Positions 53,319-61,862 are shown, counted from the stretch's first letter. The stretch is DNA of 64,000 nucleotides from Streptomyces sp. DH24 (GCF_029813775.1 NZ_JARVKW010000028.1:1-64000); one strand, 5' to 3'. Program-made: numbers and translations. The notes: generated by a model not told the origin, from the sequence alone.

Positions 53319-54167
53319 GTGAGCACGGATTATCAGAGGGCGCGTGAGGAACTCGGGCGCAAGCTGCGTGAGTTGCGGGTCACGACCCCTGACGGCCGGC
53401 TCACCGGTGTTCAACTGGCGCAACGGCTCGGCTGGCAGCAGTCGAAGGTCAGCAAGCTGGAGAACGGTCGGCGGACGCCGACGGACGACGATCTGCGGGC
53501 ATGGGCCGAGGCCACCGGGCAGCCTGCGGTCTTCGGTGAGCTGAGCGCCCGGCTCAAAGGCTTCGAAAGCCAGATCCGCTCCTGGCGCCGCCAATTGGCG
53601 GCAGGCCACCGCCCCGTCCAGGAAACCTGGAACAGGACCGTCTCCGACGCCAGAACCCTCCACGTCTGGGAAGGCACCATCATTTGCGGTCTGCTGCAGA
53701 CCGCCGACTACGCCCGGTGTGTCTTCGAGCGCCATGCCCAGCTTCACCGGTCCCCGAGGGACACCGAGGACGCGGTGCGCGTTCGGATGAAGCGGCAGGA
53801 GTGGCTGTACCGGCCGGGCAAGCGGTTGAACGTGGTGATGTGGGAGGGCGCGCTGCGGGCCCGGATCTGTCCGCCGGAGGTGCTGGCGGCACAACTGGAC
53901 CGTCTGCTCGGCGTCGTGGGGATGGACACGGTCAACCTGGGCATCGTGCCTTTGGACGCACCGCTGTCCCTGTCTCCCGGTAACGCCTTCTGGATGATGG
54001 ACGAACGCCTCGTCGTGGTCGAGGACTGGCACGCCGAGCTCTGGCTGGACGACGCCGAAACGATTGCCCTCTACCGCCGCGTCTGGGACACCTTCGCCGA
54101 CGCGGCCGTCTTCGGCACCGAGGCCCAGCAGGTCATCGCGCGGGTCCGGCGGAGCATCAAGGTCTGA
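53319..54167 (+). CDS. XRE-family regulator with DUF5753 (WhiJ-like)
   Basis: A 282-residue protein. The N-terminal helix-turn-helix (LTGVQLAQRLGWQQSKVSKLENGRRTPTDDDLRAWAEATGQ, about residues 28-70) is joined to a C-terminal DUF5753 domain (IRSWRRQLAAGHRPVQETWNRTVSDARTLHVWEGTIICGLLQTADYAR, RMKRQEWLYRPGKRLNVVMWEGALR, MDTVNLGIVPLDA). This architecture defines the WhiJ-like developmental regulators. The GTG at 53319 is used. It overlaps the convergent 98-residue gene by 11 bp. Confidence 0.92.
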   Translation: MSTDYQRAREELGRKLRELRVTTPDGRLTGVQLAQRLGWQQSKVSKLENGRRTPTDDDLRAWAEATGQPAVFGELSARLKGFESQIRSWRRQLAAGHRPVQETWNRTVSDARTLHVWEGTIICGLLQTADYARCVFERHAQLHRSPRDTEDAVRVRMKRQEWLYRPGKRLNVVMWEGALRARICPPEVLAAQLDRLLGVVGMDTVNLGIVPLDAPLSLSPGNAFWMMDERLVVVEDWHAELWLDDAETIALYRRVWDTFADAAVFGTEAQQVIARVRRSIKV

Positions 54168-54453
54168 GGGCGTACGGCCGCGCCAGGTCGTCACCGGTCG
54201 GCCGGGCCGGTGCCCGGGAGTGCGACGGGACCTGCCAGTGGGCATCCTCGGCGGGAAACGGCAGGTAGTGACCGGCGGCGCGGGAGCGCTTGAACCAGCG
54301 GCGCCAGCGGGCGTCGTACGGGTTGGGGAGCCGCCATACGTACGGGTCCGGTGGGCGGACCTCCCGCGCGAGGTCCTTGTCGTTCACCTCTTCCTCGGCC
54401 TCTTCCTCGCGGCCGAGCAGGTGGGCCACCGCGTCACGAACCAGCCGGAACAT
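54157..54453 (-). CDS. Hypothetical protein (98 aa)
   Basis: An unrecognised small protein, charged and without TM segments: MFRLVRDAVAHLLGREEEAEEEVNDKDL, then PDPYVWRLPNPYDARWRRWFKRSRAAGHYLPFP. Its start overlaps the end of the ATPase gene by 20 bp, so it is translationally coupled. Small unknown proteins between the ATPase and XRE genes are typical of abaA-like loci. Confidence 0.72.
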   Translation of the reverse strand: MFRLVRDAVAHLLGREEEAEEEVNDKDLAREVRPPDPYVWRLPNPYDARWRRWFKRSRAAGHYLPFPAEDAHWQVPSHSRAPARPTGDDLARPYALRP

Positions 54454-54853
54454 GTGCCTCCGTCCCCGCGAGCGTGATCCTGGCCCACACGCACTTCGTG
54501 TACGGGTCCTGCCGCCACCCCCAGTCCTCGGCGAGCGCCGCGACCAGCGCGAGTCCGCGTCCGCCTTCCTGGTCCGGGTGGGGCTCGCGGAGCCGGGGGA
54601 GGCGGTCCCGGTCCGGGTCGGAGACCTCCAGGAGTAATTCGGTGCCGTGGAGGGTCAGCGTGACCTTGGCCTGGGCGTAGGAAATCCGGCAGTGGGTCAC
54701 GACGTTGGTGACGAGCTCGTTCGCCAAAAGGGTCACCCCCTCGGCGAGCTCGCCGGTGACGCCCCAGTCCGCGAGGACTTTGCGCACGCGCTGCCGGGCG
54801 CCGGCCACGTGCCGCCTGTGCTTGGGGATGAGGAAGGTTTCGGTTGGGGGCAT
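54434..54853 (-). CDS. RsbW-like ATP-binding (anti-sigma) protein
   Basis: A 139-residue GHKL ATPase of the HATPase_c_2 type. The N box is LLANELVTNVVTHCR, the G1 region is EVSDPDRDRLPRLREPHPDQEGGRGLALVAALAEDWGW. Such proteins act as anti-sigma factors or serine kinases; in Streptomyces they pair with XRE/DUF397 genes. The ATG at 54853 follows GGAGGTAGG. It is divergent from the XRE gene at 55039 and co-transcribed with the 98-residue gene. Confidence 0.9.
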   Translation of the reverse strand: MPPTETFLIPKHRRHVAGARQRVRKVLADWGVTGELAEGVTLLANELVTNVVTHCRISYAQAKVTLTLHGTELLLEVSDPDRDRLPRLREPHPDQEGGRGLALVAALAEDWGWRQDPYTKCVWARITLAGTEAHVPAGS

Positions 54854-54967
54854 GGGGGTGCCTACCTCCTGACGTGCCGCCAAGATGCGTCTGTGTGACG
54901 CCCGGACGAAGCTACGGATGCATGAGTAGGCTCTGCAACAGATTCCAGTGAATGCATGCGCTCGTTT

Positions 54968-54988
54968 ACTCAATCGAGTGAAGTACTC
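54968..54988. promoter_or_regulatory. ACTC/GAGT boxes before the second XRE gene
   Basis: ACTC-AATC-GAGT followed by a third box (GAAGTACTC) lies between the divergent ATPase and XRE genes. It could bind the XRE regulator. Evidence is pattern only. Confidence 0.35.
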
Positions 54989-55038
54989 CCAGGCTTGAGG
55001 GCCGTGTGGCATGGTTGCGACAGAAAAAGGGAGGTTTC

Positions 55039-55905
55039 ATGCCTGCAGGTGGACGGCCGACGGTGCGCAGCAGGCGTTTGGGCGCGGTGCTCAGGCGGTA
55101 CCGGCAAGCCGCCAAGCTCGATCAGCCACAGGCTGCCGAAGTGATCGCGTCAAGTCAGGCCAGAATCAGCCGCCTTGAGACGGGCCACGTCACCGCGCGC
55201 GTCATCGAAGTACGACTGCTGCTGGACGCCTACGGGGTCAAGGACCCGGAAGTCCGGATGAAGCTGGAGGAGTTGGCCAGGCAGCCCAAGAAGCGGGGCT
55301 GGTGGCTTGAGTATGCCCCGCACTTGCGTTCGGACTACGTCGATCACATCGCCCTCGAAGATGACGCATGCCATATCCGTCAATGGCAGCCGGTTCTGAT
55401 TCCAGGGCTTTTGCAGACTCCGGCGTACGCGGAGGCAGTCATCACCGGCGGACCCGACACCCTCGCTACTGAGCAGGTGGCTCGGTTGGTGAAGGTAAGG
55501 ATGCGGCGGCAGGAGAAGATCGCGGAGGGCGGGGCCAGGTTCGCCGCTGTCCTCTGGGAAGCGGTCATTGAGCACCCCCTGGCGAGCATGGACATTCACC
55601 GGGAGCAGTTGGCGTCGCTCCTCGATGTGGGGAAGCGGGAGAATGTCACTGTGCAGGTCTTGCCGTTCAGCGCGGGAGCGCTCGTGGCAGCTGCCTCCGC
55701 GTTCGCCGCGTTCAGCTTCGACGCCGGGGCGGCCATCGAGGCGGTGACGATGGATGACCTGATGAGTTCGTCGGTCCTCGAGTCCCCCGACGATCTCGAG
55801 GTTTACGCCAGATTGTTTGACCTGCTGCACTCAGCGGCATTGACGCCGGAGGTGAGTGCGAAACTGATCCAGAGCAAGTTGCGAAGCATTGAGGCAGGCG
55901 TGTAA
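55039..55905 (+). CDS. XRE-family regulator with DUF5753 (WhiJ-like)
   Basis: A 288-residue protein with the same architecture as the gene at 53319. The helix-turn-helix is LGAVLRRYRQAAKLDQPQAAEVIASSQARISRLETGHVTARVIEVRLLLDAYGV. The DUF5753 domain follows (WWLEYAPHLRSDYVDHIALEDDACHIRQWQPVLIPGLLQTPAYAEAVI, VRMRRQEKIAEGGARFAAVLWEAVIEHPL, VTVQVLPFSAGA). The ATG at 55039 has AAAGGGAGG upstream. The DUF397 gene starts on the stop codon (TAATG). Its base composition is visibly less GC-rich than its neighbours, which may indicate transfer. Confidence 0.93.
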   Translation: MPAGGRPTVRSRRLGAVLRRYRQAAKLDQPQAAEVIASSQARISRLETGHVTARVIEVRLLLDAYGVKDPEVRMKLEELARQPKKRGWWLEYAPHLRSDYVDHIALEDDACHIRQWQPVLIPGLLQTPAYAEAVITGGPDTLATEQVARLVKVRMRRQEKIAEGGARFAAVLWEAVIEHPLASMDIHREQLASLLDVGKRENVTVQVLPFSAGALVAAASAFAAFSFDAGAAIEAVTMDDLMSSSVLESPDDLEVYARLFDLLHSAALTPEVSAKLIQSKLRSIEAGV

Positions 55906-56084
55906 TGACCAAACTTGTGGGTCCCTTCCGGAAGTCTTCGTACTCGGCCCAACTGGGCGAATGCGTAGAAGTGGCCGTCACAGTCCCGGGCGGCCGAGCC
56001 GTCCGCGACAGCAAGCAGCAGGACGGCCCCCTCCTCACCGTCTCCCGCGAGAGCTGGCACGCCTTCCTGCGCCAGTTCGGCTGA
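55905..56084 (+). CDS. DUF397 protein (BldB/AbaA-D-like)
   Basis: A 59-residue protein with the full DUF397 pattern: FRKSSYSAQLGECVEVAV, then GGRAVRDSKQQDGPLLTVSRESWHAFLRQF. These small proteins work with the XRE regulator encoded just upstream, probably as a modulator. The start overlaps the XRE stop by one base (TAATG), so translation is coupled. Confidence 0.93.
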   Translation: MTKLVGPFRKSSYSAQLGECVEVAVTVPGGRAVRDSKQQDGPLLTVSRESWHAFLRQFG

Positions 56085-56114
56085 GCCGGCAGGGCGCCCG
56101 GCGACGAAGGAACG

Positions 56115-56657
56115 TCAGCGGCGGGCGTGGCGGATCTTCAGGCGGCCGAAGCCCATGGTCCCGGAGAACCGGATCTTCGGGCCGGTGGGGCCGGAGCTCT
56201 GCCGGGGCTTGTAGCGCAGGTCCTTCCAGCCGGTGTGCAGGCCCTCGACCTCCACCTCCGCGTCGCGCGGGACCGTGATGCGGGCGCCGCCCGTTCCGAG
56301 TTGCAGCTCGATGTCCACGACCGGGTGCTCGATGACCGCCCGGGACAGGTCCAGCCGTACCGTCCCGTATGCCGACTCGACCTTGAGGAACCGCGGGACC
56401 CGCCACACGCCGCGCCGCGTGATCCGTCCGCCGGCGGCGCCGATCACCGACGTGGTGTCCGGGGGTTCGGCCGGGAGAGCGGCGAGAGCCGAGGCGAGGT
56501 CGTCGCGGGCCGTCGCGGTCAGCACCCGGTGGAGGCGTTCGTCCAACTCCTCGTGGGAGACGAGCCCTTCTGCGTACGCCTCCTGCAGACGCCGTACGGC
56601 CCTGTCGCGGGCGTCTTCTGCGAGCGGCGGCGGCGAGTTTTCCGGTAACGAGGTCAC
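56115..56657 (-). CDS. DUF1707 SHOCT-like protein
   Basis: A 180-residue protein. The N-terminal DUF1707 domain is RDRAVRRLQEAYAEGLVSHEELDERLHRVLTATARDDLASALAALP, about residues 17-64. The C-terminal part (VESAYGTVRLDLSRAVIEHPVVDIELQLGTGGARITVPRDAEVEV) is a beta-rich LiaF-like domain. There are no TM segments, so it is probably cytosolic or peripheral. The GTG at 56657 starts MTSLPENS. Confidence 0.87.
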   Translation of the reverse strand: MTSLPENSPPPLAEDARDRAVRRLQEAYAEGLVSHEELDERLHRVLTATARDDLASALAALPAEPPDTTSVIGAAGGRITRRGVWRVPRFLKVESAYGTVRLDLSRAVIEHPVVDIELQLGTGGARITVPRDAEVEVEGLHTGWKDLRYKPRQSSGPTGPKIRFSGTMGFGRLKIRHARR

Positions 56658-56717
56658 CGTCTCACCGTACTGCCGGACTGCCGCTTGGCTGTAGGGACTT
56701 GGCGCAGGCTGCCGGCC

Positions 56718-57047
56718 TCAGGAGCCCGTCCGGGAGGTTTCGTCCACCACCCAGGACAGATAGGCCTCCGACCCGCCGGTCACCGGCAGGGTGATCCACT
56801 CGGGGACGTCGTAGGAGTGCTTCTCCGTCACCCACGCCTCCAGTTCCGCGAGGCGGTCCGTGGTCGTCTTGTACGAGACCCGCCACTCCTGGGCCGTCTC
56901 GATCTGGCCCTGCCACCGGTACACGGCGGTGAACGGCGCGTCGATGTGGGCGCACGCCGCGAGCCGGTTCTCGACCGCGCCCCGCGCCAGTGCCTTCGCC
57001 CGGTCCTCGTCGTCGATGGTCGTCTGCGCGATCACGATGTCGGTCAT
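56718..57047 (-). CDS. cutA: CutA divalent-cation tolerance protein
   Basis: A 109-residue ferredoxin-like trimeric protein. DIVIAQTTIDDEDRAKALARGAVENRLAACAHIDAPFTAVYRWQGQIETAQEWRVSYKT is the CutA signature, and KHSYDVPEWITLPVTGG completes it. Its proposed role in copper tolerance is weakly supported; it is widely conserved. The ATG at 57047 is used. Confidence 0.95.
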   Translation of the reverse strand: MTDIVIAQTTIDDEDRAKALARGAVENRLAACAHIDAPFTAVYRWQGQIETAQEWRVSYKTTTDRLAELEAWVTEKHSYDVPEWITLPVTGGSEAYLSWVVDETSRTGS

Positions 57048-57294
57048 GCCGCTGCCTTTCGAGCTGGGGATGCCACGACCCTAACCAGGCCGGACCGCCG
57101 TGAGTCAGCGGCTCGGGCGGCAATCAGTGGGGCGTGAGTGACCGCACGCAGGATCTCTTCACGGTTCTTCGCCCGCGGGCTGAGTCGTGCCGCTGGCGAG
57201 CGCGACAAAACGGCGGTTCCACTTCCGTGGCGGCCGCGCCGACCCGGGACCACTCCGAGGACTACGGCCCGGTGCCGGACCCGAGGGACGACGC
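57048..57294. other. Region with a decayed upstream reading frame
   Basis: A plus-strand frame reading TSVAAAPTRDHSEDYGPVPDPRDDA ends in TGA at 57296-57298, overlapping the GTG of the next fragment as GTGA. It may be the last part of a lost partner gene. Nothing else is recognisable. Confidence 0.3.
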
Positions 57295-57500
57295 GTGAGT
57301 GCGGGGCGCGGCGACCGCGTGGCGCCGCCCGCGCCTGACGGCCACTGGGAAGTCCGTTTCGCGGACGCGGCGTCCGCGAAGGGATGGGACAGCCTCGCCC
57401 AGCAAGCACGCGAGAACACCTATCGCGCCTGGGTGCGCAGCACCTGCTGGATCACCTTCGCCGGCACAGGGCATCCGCGAGCCACGGACCACCGTCGAGT
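57295..57500 (+). pseudogene. Truncated toxin-like gene with internal deletion
   Basis: The frame from GTG 57295 reads APDGHWEVRFADAASAKGWDSLAQQARENTYRAW, then joins directly to WITFAGTGHPRATDHRR. Streptomyces toxin-like proteins of the RelE/ParE kind begin with the first pattern and end with the second, with about 45-50 residues between containing the RQHRLKG and WQYEV-type strands. Here that middle is missing, and there is no stop after HRR; the frame runs on into the antisense of serC. It is probably a decayed gene. The family assignment is from memory of such proteins. Confidence 0.45.
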
Positions 57501-57571
57501 CGGCAAGCCGTACGAACGGCAAAGGGCGCCCCGCGTTCCCGCCAGGCGCCCTCCCCGTCATCCCGCGATGA

Positions 57572-58690
57572 CTACAGCTTCTCGATCACATAGTCGACGC
57601 ACTTCGTCAGCGCCTCGACGTCCGCCGGGTCGATCGCCGGGAACATCGCCACGCGCAGCTGGTTGCGGCCCAGCTTGCGGTACGGCTCGGTGTCGACGAT
57701 GCCATTGGCGCGCAGGACCTTCGCGACGGCCGCGGCGTCGACCTCGTCCGTGAAGTCGATCGTGCCGATGACGGCCGAGCGCTTCGCCGGGTCGGTGACG
57801 AACGGGTTGGCGAACTTCACGTCCTCCGCCCAGCCGTACAGCGTCCGCGCGGAGGTCGCCGTGCGGCGGACCGCCCAGTCCAGGCCGCCCTGGCCGTTGA
57901 TCCACTCCAGCTGCTGGTTGAGCAGGAAGAGGGTCGACAGGGCCGGGGTGTTGTACGTCTGGTTCTTGCGGGAGTTGTCGATCGCCGTCGGCAGGGAGAA
58001 GAACTCCGGGACGTGGCGGCCGGACGCGTGGACGCGCTCCGCCCGCTCGATCGCGGCCGGTGAGAACACGCCGATCCACAGGCCGCCGTCGGAGGCGAAG
58101 CACTTCTGCGGCGCGAAGTAGTAGACGTCCGTCTCCGCGATGTCGACCGGCAGGCCGCCCGCGCCCGACGTGGCGTCGACCAGCACCAGCGCGCCCTCGT
58201 CGGCGCCCGCCACCCGCTTGATCGGCATGGCGACACCGGTCGAGGTCTCGTTGTGCGTGAACGCGTACACGTCCACGCCCGCCTCGGCGACCGGCTCGGG
58301 GTGCGTGCCCGGGTCGGCGGAGACGACGGTCGGCTCGGCCAGCCAGGGGGCCAGCTTGGCCGCCTTGGCGAACTTGGAGGAGAACTCGCCGAAGCTGAGG
58401 TGCTGCGACTTGTTCTCGATCAGGCCGTGCGTCGCGATGTCCCAGAACGCCGTGGAGCCGCCGTTGCCGAGGATCACCTCGTAGCCGTCGGGGAGCTGGA
58501 ACAGCTCGCGGATGCCCTCGCGCACCTGGCCGACCAGGTTCTTCACGGGCGCCTGGCGGTGAGAGGTACCGAGGAGGGACGTGCCGGTCGCGGCGAGCGC
58601 GTCCAGCGCCTCCGTCCGCACCTTGGAGGGCCCCGCGCCGAAACGTCCGTCCGCGGGCTTGATGTCAGAGGGAATCTGGATCTCAGCCAC
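57572..58690 (-). CDS. serC: Phosphoserine transaminase
   Basis: A 372-residue PLP enzyme of the actinobacterial SerC type that makes 3-phosphoserine from 3-phosphohydroxypyruvate and glutamate. Landmarks are RFGAGPSKVR, LGTSHRQAPVK, LGNGGSTAFWD, HNETSTGVAMPIKR, VLVDATSGAGGLPVDI and YYFAPQKCFASDGG, where the Lys binds PLP. It ends AMFPAIDPADVEALTKCVDYVIEKL. The GTG at 58690 begins MAEIQIPSD. Its product, O-phosphoserine, is the acceptor for CysO-dependent cysteine synthesis, so this gene is functionally linked with the sulfur carrier at 4.5 kb. Confidence 0.97.
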   Translation of the reverse strand: MAEIQIPSDIKPADGRFGAGPSKVRTEALDALAATGTSLLGTSHRQAPVKNLVGQVREGIRELFQLPDGYEVILGNGGSTAFWDIATHGLIENKSQHLSFGEFSSKFAKAAKLAPWLAEPTVVSADPGTHPEPVAEAGVDVYAFTHNETSTGVAMPIKRVAGADEGALVLVDATSGAGGLPVDIAETDVYYFAPQKCFASDGGLWIGVFSPAAIERAERVHASGRHVPEFFSLPTAIDNSRKNQTYNTPALSTLFLLNQQLEWINGQGGLDWAVRRTATSARTLYGWAEDVKFANPFVTDPAKRSAVIGTIDFTDEVDAAAVAKVLRANGIVDTEPYRKLGRNQLRVAMFPAIDPADVEALTKCVDYVIEKL

Positions 58691-58806
58691 GCAGGGAGCG
58701 TAGCCGTTGAGGGAAACCTGGGCGAAACGTCGTCCGTCGGGTGAGACGGTGTCCGACCCGTATGGTCCCGGGCGGTCTCGCCTTCACGCGCGTGCGGGCT
58801 GTTTCC

Positions 58807-58836
58807 TGGACGCATGACGGATGGACGCATGACGGA
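58807..58836 (+). repeat. 15-bp tandem duplication carrying the start codon
   Basis: TGGACGCATGACGGA occurs twice in a row, each copy containing an in-frame ATG of the FAD/Fe-S gene. Confidence 0.85.
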
Positions 58837-61816
58837 TCTCGAGGCCGAGCTGCGCAGGGTCGTCCGGGGCGAGGTCGGGTTCGGTGTCACGGACCGGGCG
58901 CTGGTCACCATGGACGCGTCCAACTACCGGCGGGTCCCGCTGGGGGTCGTGGCACCGCACGACGCCGACGACGTGGCCGCCGTCCTCGCGACCTGCCGCG
59001 GACACGGCGTGCCCGTCGTGCCGCGCGGGGGCGGGACGTCCATCGCCGGGCAGGCGACCGGCACGGGCGTCGTCCTCGACTTCACGCGGCACATGAACCG
59101 GCTGACGGCCCTCGACCCCGCGACGCGCACGGCCGTCGTCCAGCCCGGTCTGGTCCTCGACCGGCTCCAGGACGCCGCCGCCCCGCACGGCCTGCGCTTC
59201 GGGCCCGACCCGTCCACCCACAGCCGCTGCACGCTCGGCGGCATGATCGGCAACAACTCGTGCGGCTCCCACTCGGTCGCCTGGGGGACGACGGCCGACA
59301 GCGTGCGGGAACTGTCGGTGCTCACCGCGCGCGGCGAGGCGCTGAGGCTCGGGCCGGGCTGGGCCGGCGCCCCGGACGGGCTGCGGGCCCTGGCCGAGGG
59401 CGAGCTCGCCCGGCTGCGCACCGGCTTCCCCGACCTGCCCCGCCGTATCTCCGGCTACGCGCTGGACGCCCTGCTCCCCGAGAAGGGCGCGGACGTCGCC
59501 CGCTCCTTCTGCGGCTCCGAGGGCACCCTGGGCGTCCTGACCGAGGCGGTCGTACGGCTCGTGGAGGCGCCACGCGCGCGTGCGCTGGCCGTCCTCGGGT
59601 ACGCCGACGAGAGCGCCGCGGCCGAGGCGGCCCACGGCCTGCTGCCGCACGGTCCGCTCACCGTGGAGGGCATGGCCGCCGACCTCGTGCCGGAGCCGAC
59701 GGCGCTGCCCAGGGGCGGCGCCTGGCTGTTCGTGGAGACCGGCGGGGACACGGCGGACGAGGCACGCGCGCGTGCCGAGGCGATCGTGCGGGCCGCCGAC
59801 GTGCTGGACTCCCTGGTCGTGACGGACCCGGCCGGGCAGCGCGTCCTGTGGCGCATCCGGGAGGACGCGAGCGGCACGGCGACCCGGATGCCGGACGGCA
59901 CGGAGGCCTGGCCCGGCTGGGAGGACTGCGCGGTGCCGCCCGCCCGGCTCGGCGCGTACCTGCGCGAGTTCCGCGGGCTGCTGGCCGCCCACGGGCTGCG
60001 CGGCACGCCGTACGGGCATTTCGGCGACGGCTGCATCCACGTCCGCATCGACTTCGACCTGCTGACCGGTCCGGGCGTCGCCCGCTTCCGGCGCTTCTCC
60101 GAGGAACTCGCCGACCTCGTCGTGGCCCACGGCGGCTCCCTGTCCGGCGAGCACGGCGACGGCGTGGCCCGGGCCGAGCTGCTGCCGCGCATGTACGGTG
60201 CCGAGACGGTGGCGCTGTTCGAGCGGGCCAAGGCGGTCTGGGACCCCGACGACCTGCTCAACCCCGGCATGCTCGTCCGCCCGGCCCCCCTGGACGCGGG
60301 CCTCCGCTTCGCGGTCCTGCCCCGCGAGCCCGTCGACGTGACCTTCGGCTACCCCGCCGACGGCGGCGACTTCTCCGCCGCGGTGCGCCGCTGCGTCGGG
60401 GTCGCCAAATGCCGTACGACGGCGGTCGCGGGCGCCGCCGTCATGTGCCCCTCGTTCCGGGCGACGGGCGAGGAGGAGCACTCCACGCGCGGGCGTGCCC
60501 GGCTGCTGCACGAGATGCTCGCCGGTGAACTGGTCACCGACGGCTGGCGGTCGACGGAGGTACGGGACGCGCTCGACCTGTGCCTGTCCTGCAAGGGCTG
60601 CCGCTCCGACTGCCCGGTCGGGGTCGACATGGCCACGTACAAGGCGGAGTTCCTGCACCACCACTACGCCGGCCGCCGCCGCCCGGCCGCCCACTACGCG
60701 CTGGGCCGGCTGCCGGTGTGGCTGCGCTGGGCGTCCCGGCTGCGGGCGGCGGGGCCGGTCAACGCCCTCGCGTCGGTGCGACCGCTCGCGGCGGTGGCGA
60801 AACGGGCGGGCGGCATCGCCGGTGAGCGGGGGATTCCGCGGCTGGCGGGGGAGACGTTCAGCTCCTGGTGGCGCGCCCGGCCGCCCCGCGCGGCCGATGC
60901 CGGCCGGCTCGTGGTGCTGTGGCCGGACACCTTCACCGAGCACCTGTCGCCGTCCGTGGGCCGCGCGGCCGTCCGCGTGCTGGAGGCGGCGGGACTGCGC
61001 GTGGCGCTGCCCCCGACACTGCGGCTGCGGAAGGCACCGGTGGGCGACGGCCGGACGAGGTTCCTCGGGCCCCTGTCGGTCCTGCGCCCCCGGTCCCGGG
61101 TCTGCTGCGGACTCACCTACGTCTCCACGGGGCAGCTCGACCGGGCGCGCGAGGTCATGCGCCGCACCCTCGACCTGATGACGCCCGTGCTGGAAGCCGG
61201 TGTTCCCGTGGTCGTGCTGGAACCGAGCTGTGCGGCGGCCCTGCGCACGGACCTGCCCGAGCTGCTGCACGACGACCCGCGCGCGGCCCGCCTCGCCGCC
61301 CGCGTCGTCACCTTCGCCCAGGCGCTGGTACGGCTGGCGCCCGACTGGGCGCCGCCGCGCGTCGACCGCCCGGTGACCGGCCAGACCCACTGCCACCAGC
61401 ACGCGGTACTGGGTGACGCCGCCGACCGCCGCCTGCGCGCCGCGGCGGGCCTCACGGGCGAGCTGACCGGCGGCTGCTGCGGACTCGCCGGGAACTTCGG
61501 TTTCGAGAGGGGCCACTACGAGGTGTCGGTGGCCTGCGCGGAGGACCTGCTGCTCCCGGCGGTACGGCGGGCCCCGGCCGGGGCGGAGGTCCTGGCCGAC
61601 GGCTACTCGTGCCGGACCCAGCTGGAACAGCTCGCGGGCGTGCGGGGGCGGCATCTGGCGGAGGTGCTGGCGGCGGCGCTGGACGGCGAGCGGGCGCGAG
61701 CGGGGCGGGGAGAGGGCGGCGGAGAGGACGGTGGAGAGGGCGGTGGAGAGGGCGGCGGAGAGGACGGTGGAGAGGGCGGTTCCGGGGGCGGGAAAGGCAG
61801 TGGCGAAGGTGGCTGA
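58814..61816 (+). CDS. FAD-binding oxidoreductase with Fe-S domain (D-lactate dehydrogenase type)
   Basis: A 1000-residue two-part enzyme. Residues about 30-450 form a PCMH-type FAD domain (VVPRGGGTSIAGQATGTGVVLD, GPDPSTHSRCTLGGMIGNNSCGSHSVAWG) with the GlcD-like cap (GHFGDGCIHVRIDFDL, LSGEHGDGVARAELLPRMYG). Residues about 530-950 contain an iron-sulfur cluster motif (CLSCKGCRSDCPVG) and two CCG-type blocks (SRVCCGLTY, GGCCGLAGNFGF). This is the layout of quinone-linked D-lactate or D-2-hydroxyacid dehydrogenases. It ends in a low-complexity Gly/Glu tail. The start codon region is a 15-bp duplication, giving ATG at 58814 and 58829. Confidence 0.9.
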   Translation: MTDGRMTDLEAELRRVVRGEVGFGVTDRALVTMDASNYRRVPLGVVAPHDADDVAAVLATCRGHGVPVVPRGGGTSIAGQATGTGVVLDFTRHMNRLTALDPATRTAVVQPGLVLDRLQDAAAPHGLRFGPDPSTHSRCTLGGMIGNNSCGSHSVAWGTTADSVRELSVLTARGEALRLGPGWAGAPDGLRALAEGELARLRTGFPDLPRRISGYALDALLPEKGADVARSFCGSEGTLGVLTEAVVRLVEAPRARALAVLGYADESAAAEAAHGLLPHGPLTVEGMAADLVPEPTALPRGGAWLFVETGGDTADEARARAEAIVRAADVLDSLVVTDPAGQRVLWRIREDASGTATRMPDGTEAWPGWEDCAVPPARLGAYLREFRGLLAAHGLRGTPYGHFGDGCIHVRIDFDLLTGPGVARFRRFSEELADLVVAHGGSLSGEHGDGVARAELLPRMYGAETVALFERAKAVWDPDDLLNPGMLVRPAPLDAGLRFAVLPREPVDVTFGYPADGGDFSAAVRRCVGVAKCRTTAVAGAAVMCPSFRATGEEEHSTRGRARLLHEMLAGELVTDGWRSTEVRDALDLCLSCKGCRSDCPVGVDMATYKAEFLHHHYAGRRRPAAHYALGRLPVWLRWASRLRAAGPVNALASVRPLAAVAKRAGGIAGERGIPRLAGETFSSWWRARPPRAADAGRLVVLWPDTFTEHLSPSVGRAAVRVLEAAGLRVALPPTLRLRKAPVGDGRTRFLGPLSVLRPRSRVCCGLTYVSTGQLDRAREVMRRTLDLMTPVLEAGVPVVVLEPSCAAALRTDLPELLHDDPRAARLAARVVTFAQALVRLAPDWAPPRVDRPVTGQTHCHQHAVLGDAADRRLRAAAGLTGELTGGCCGLAGNFGFERGHYEVSVACAEDLLLPAVRRAPAGAEVLADGYSCRTQLEQLAGVRGRHLAEVLAAALDGERARAGRGEGGGEDGGEGGGEGGGEDGGEGGSGGGKGSGEGG
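61711..61782 (+). repeat. 36-bp tandem repeat in the gene tail
   Basis: Two 36-bp units starting AGAGGGCGGCGGAGAGGACG match at 34 of 36 positions and encode the GEGGGEDGGEGG tail of the FAD/Fe-S protein. Confidence 0.85.
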
Positions 61817-61862
61817 AGTCCGGAACCATGTCAGGAACATGGGGGTTCACGCCCCTGACCTA

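Noticed and set aside
54901..54960. Repeated ATGCAT blocks upstream of the second XRE gene
   Set aside because: The two copies are not symmetrically placed and no consistent operator could be drawn.
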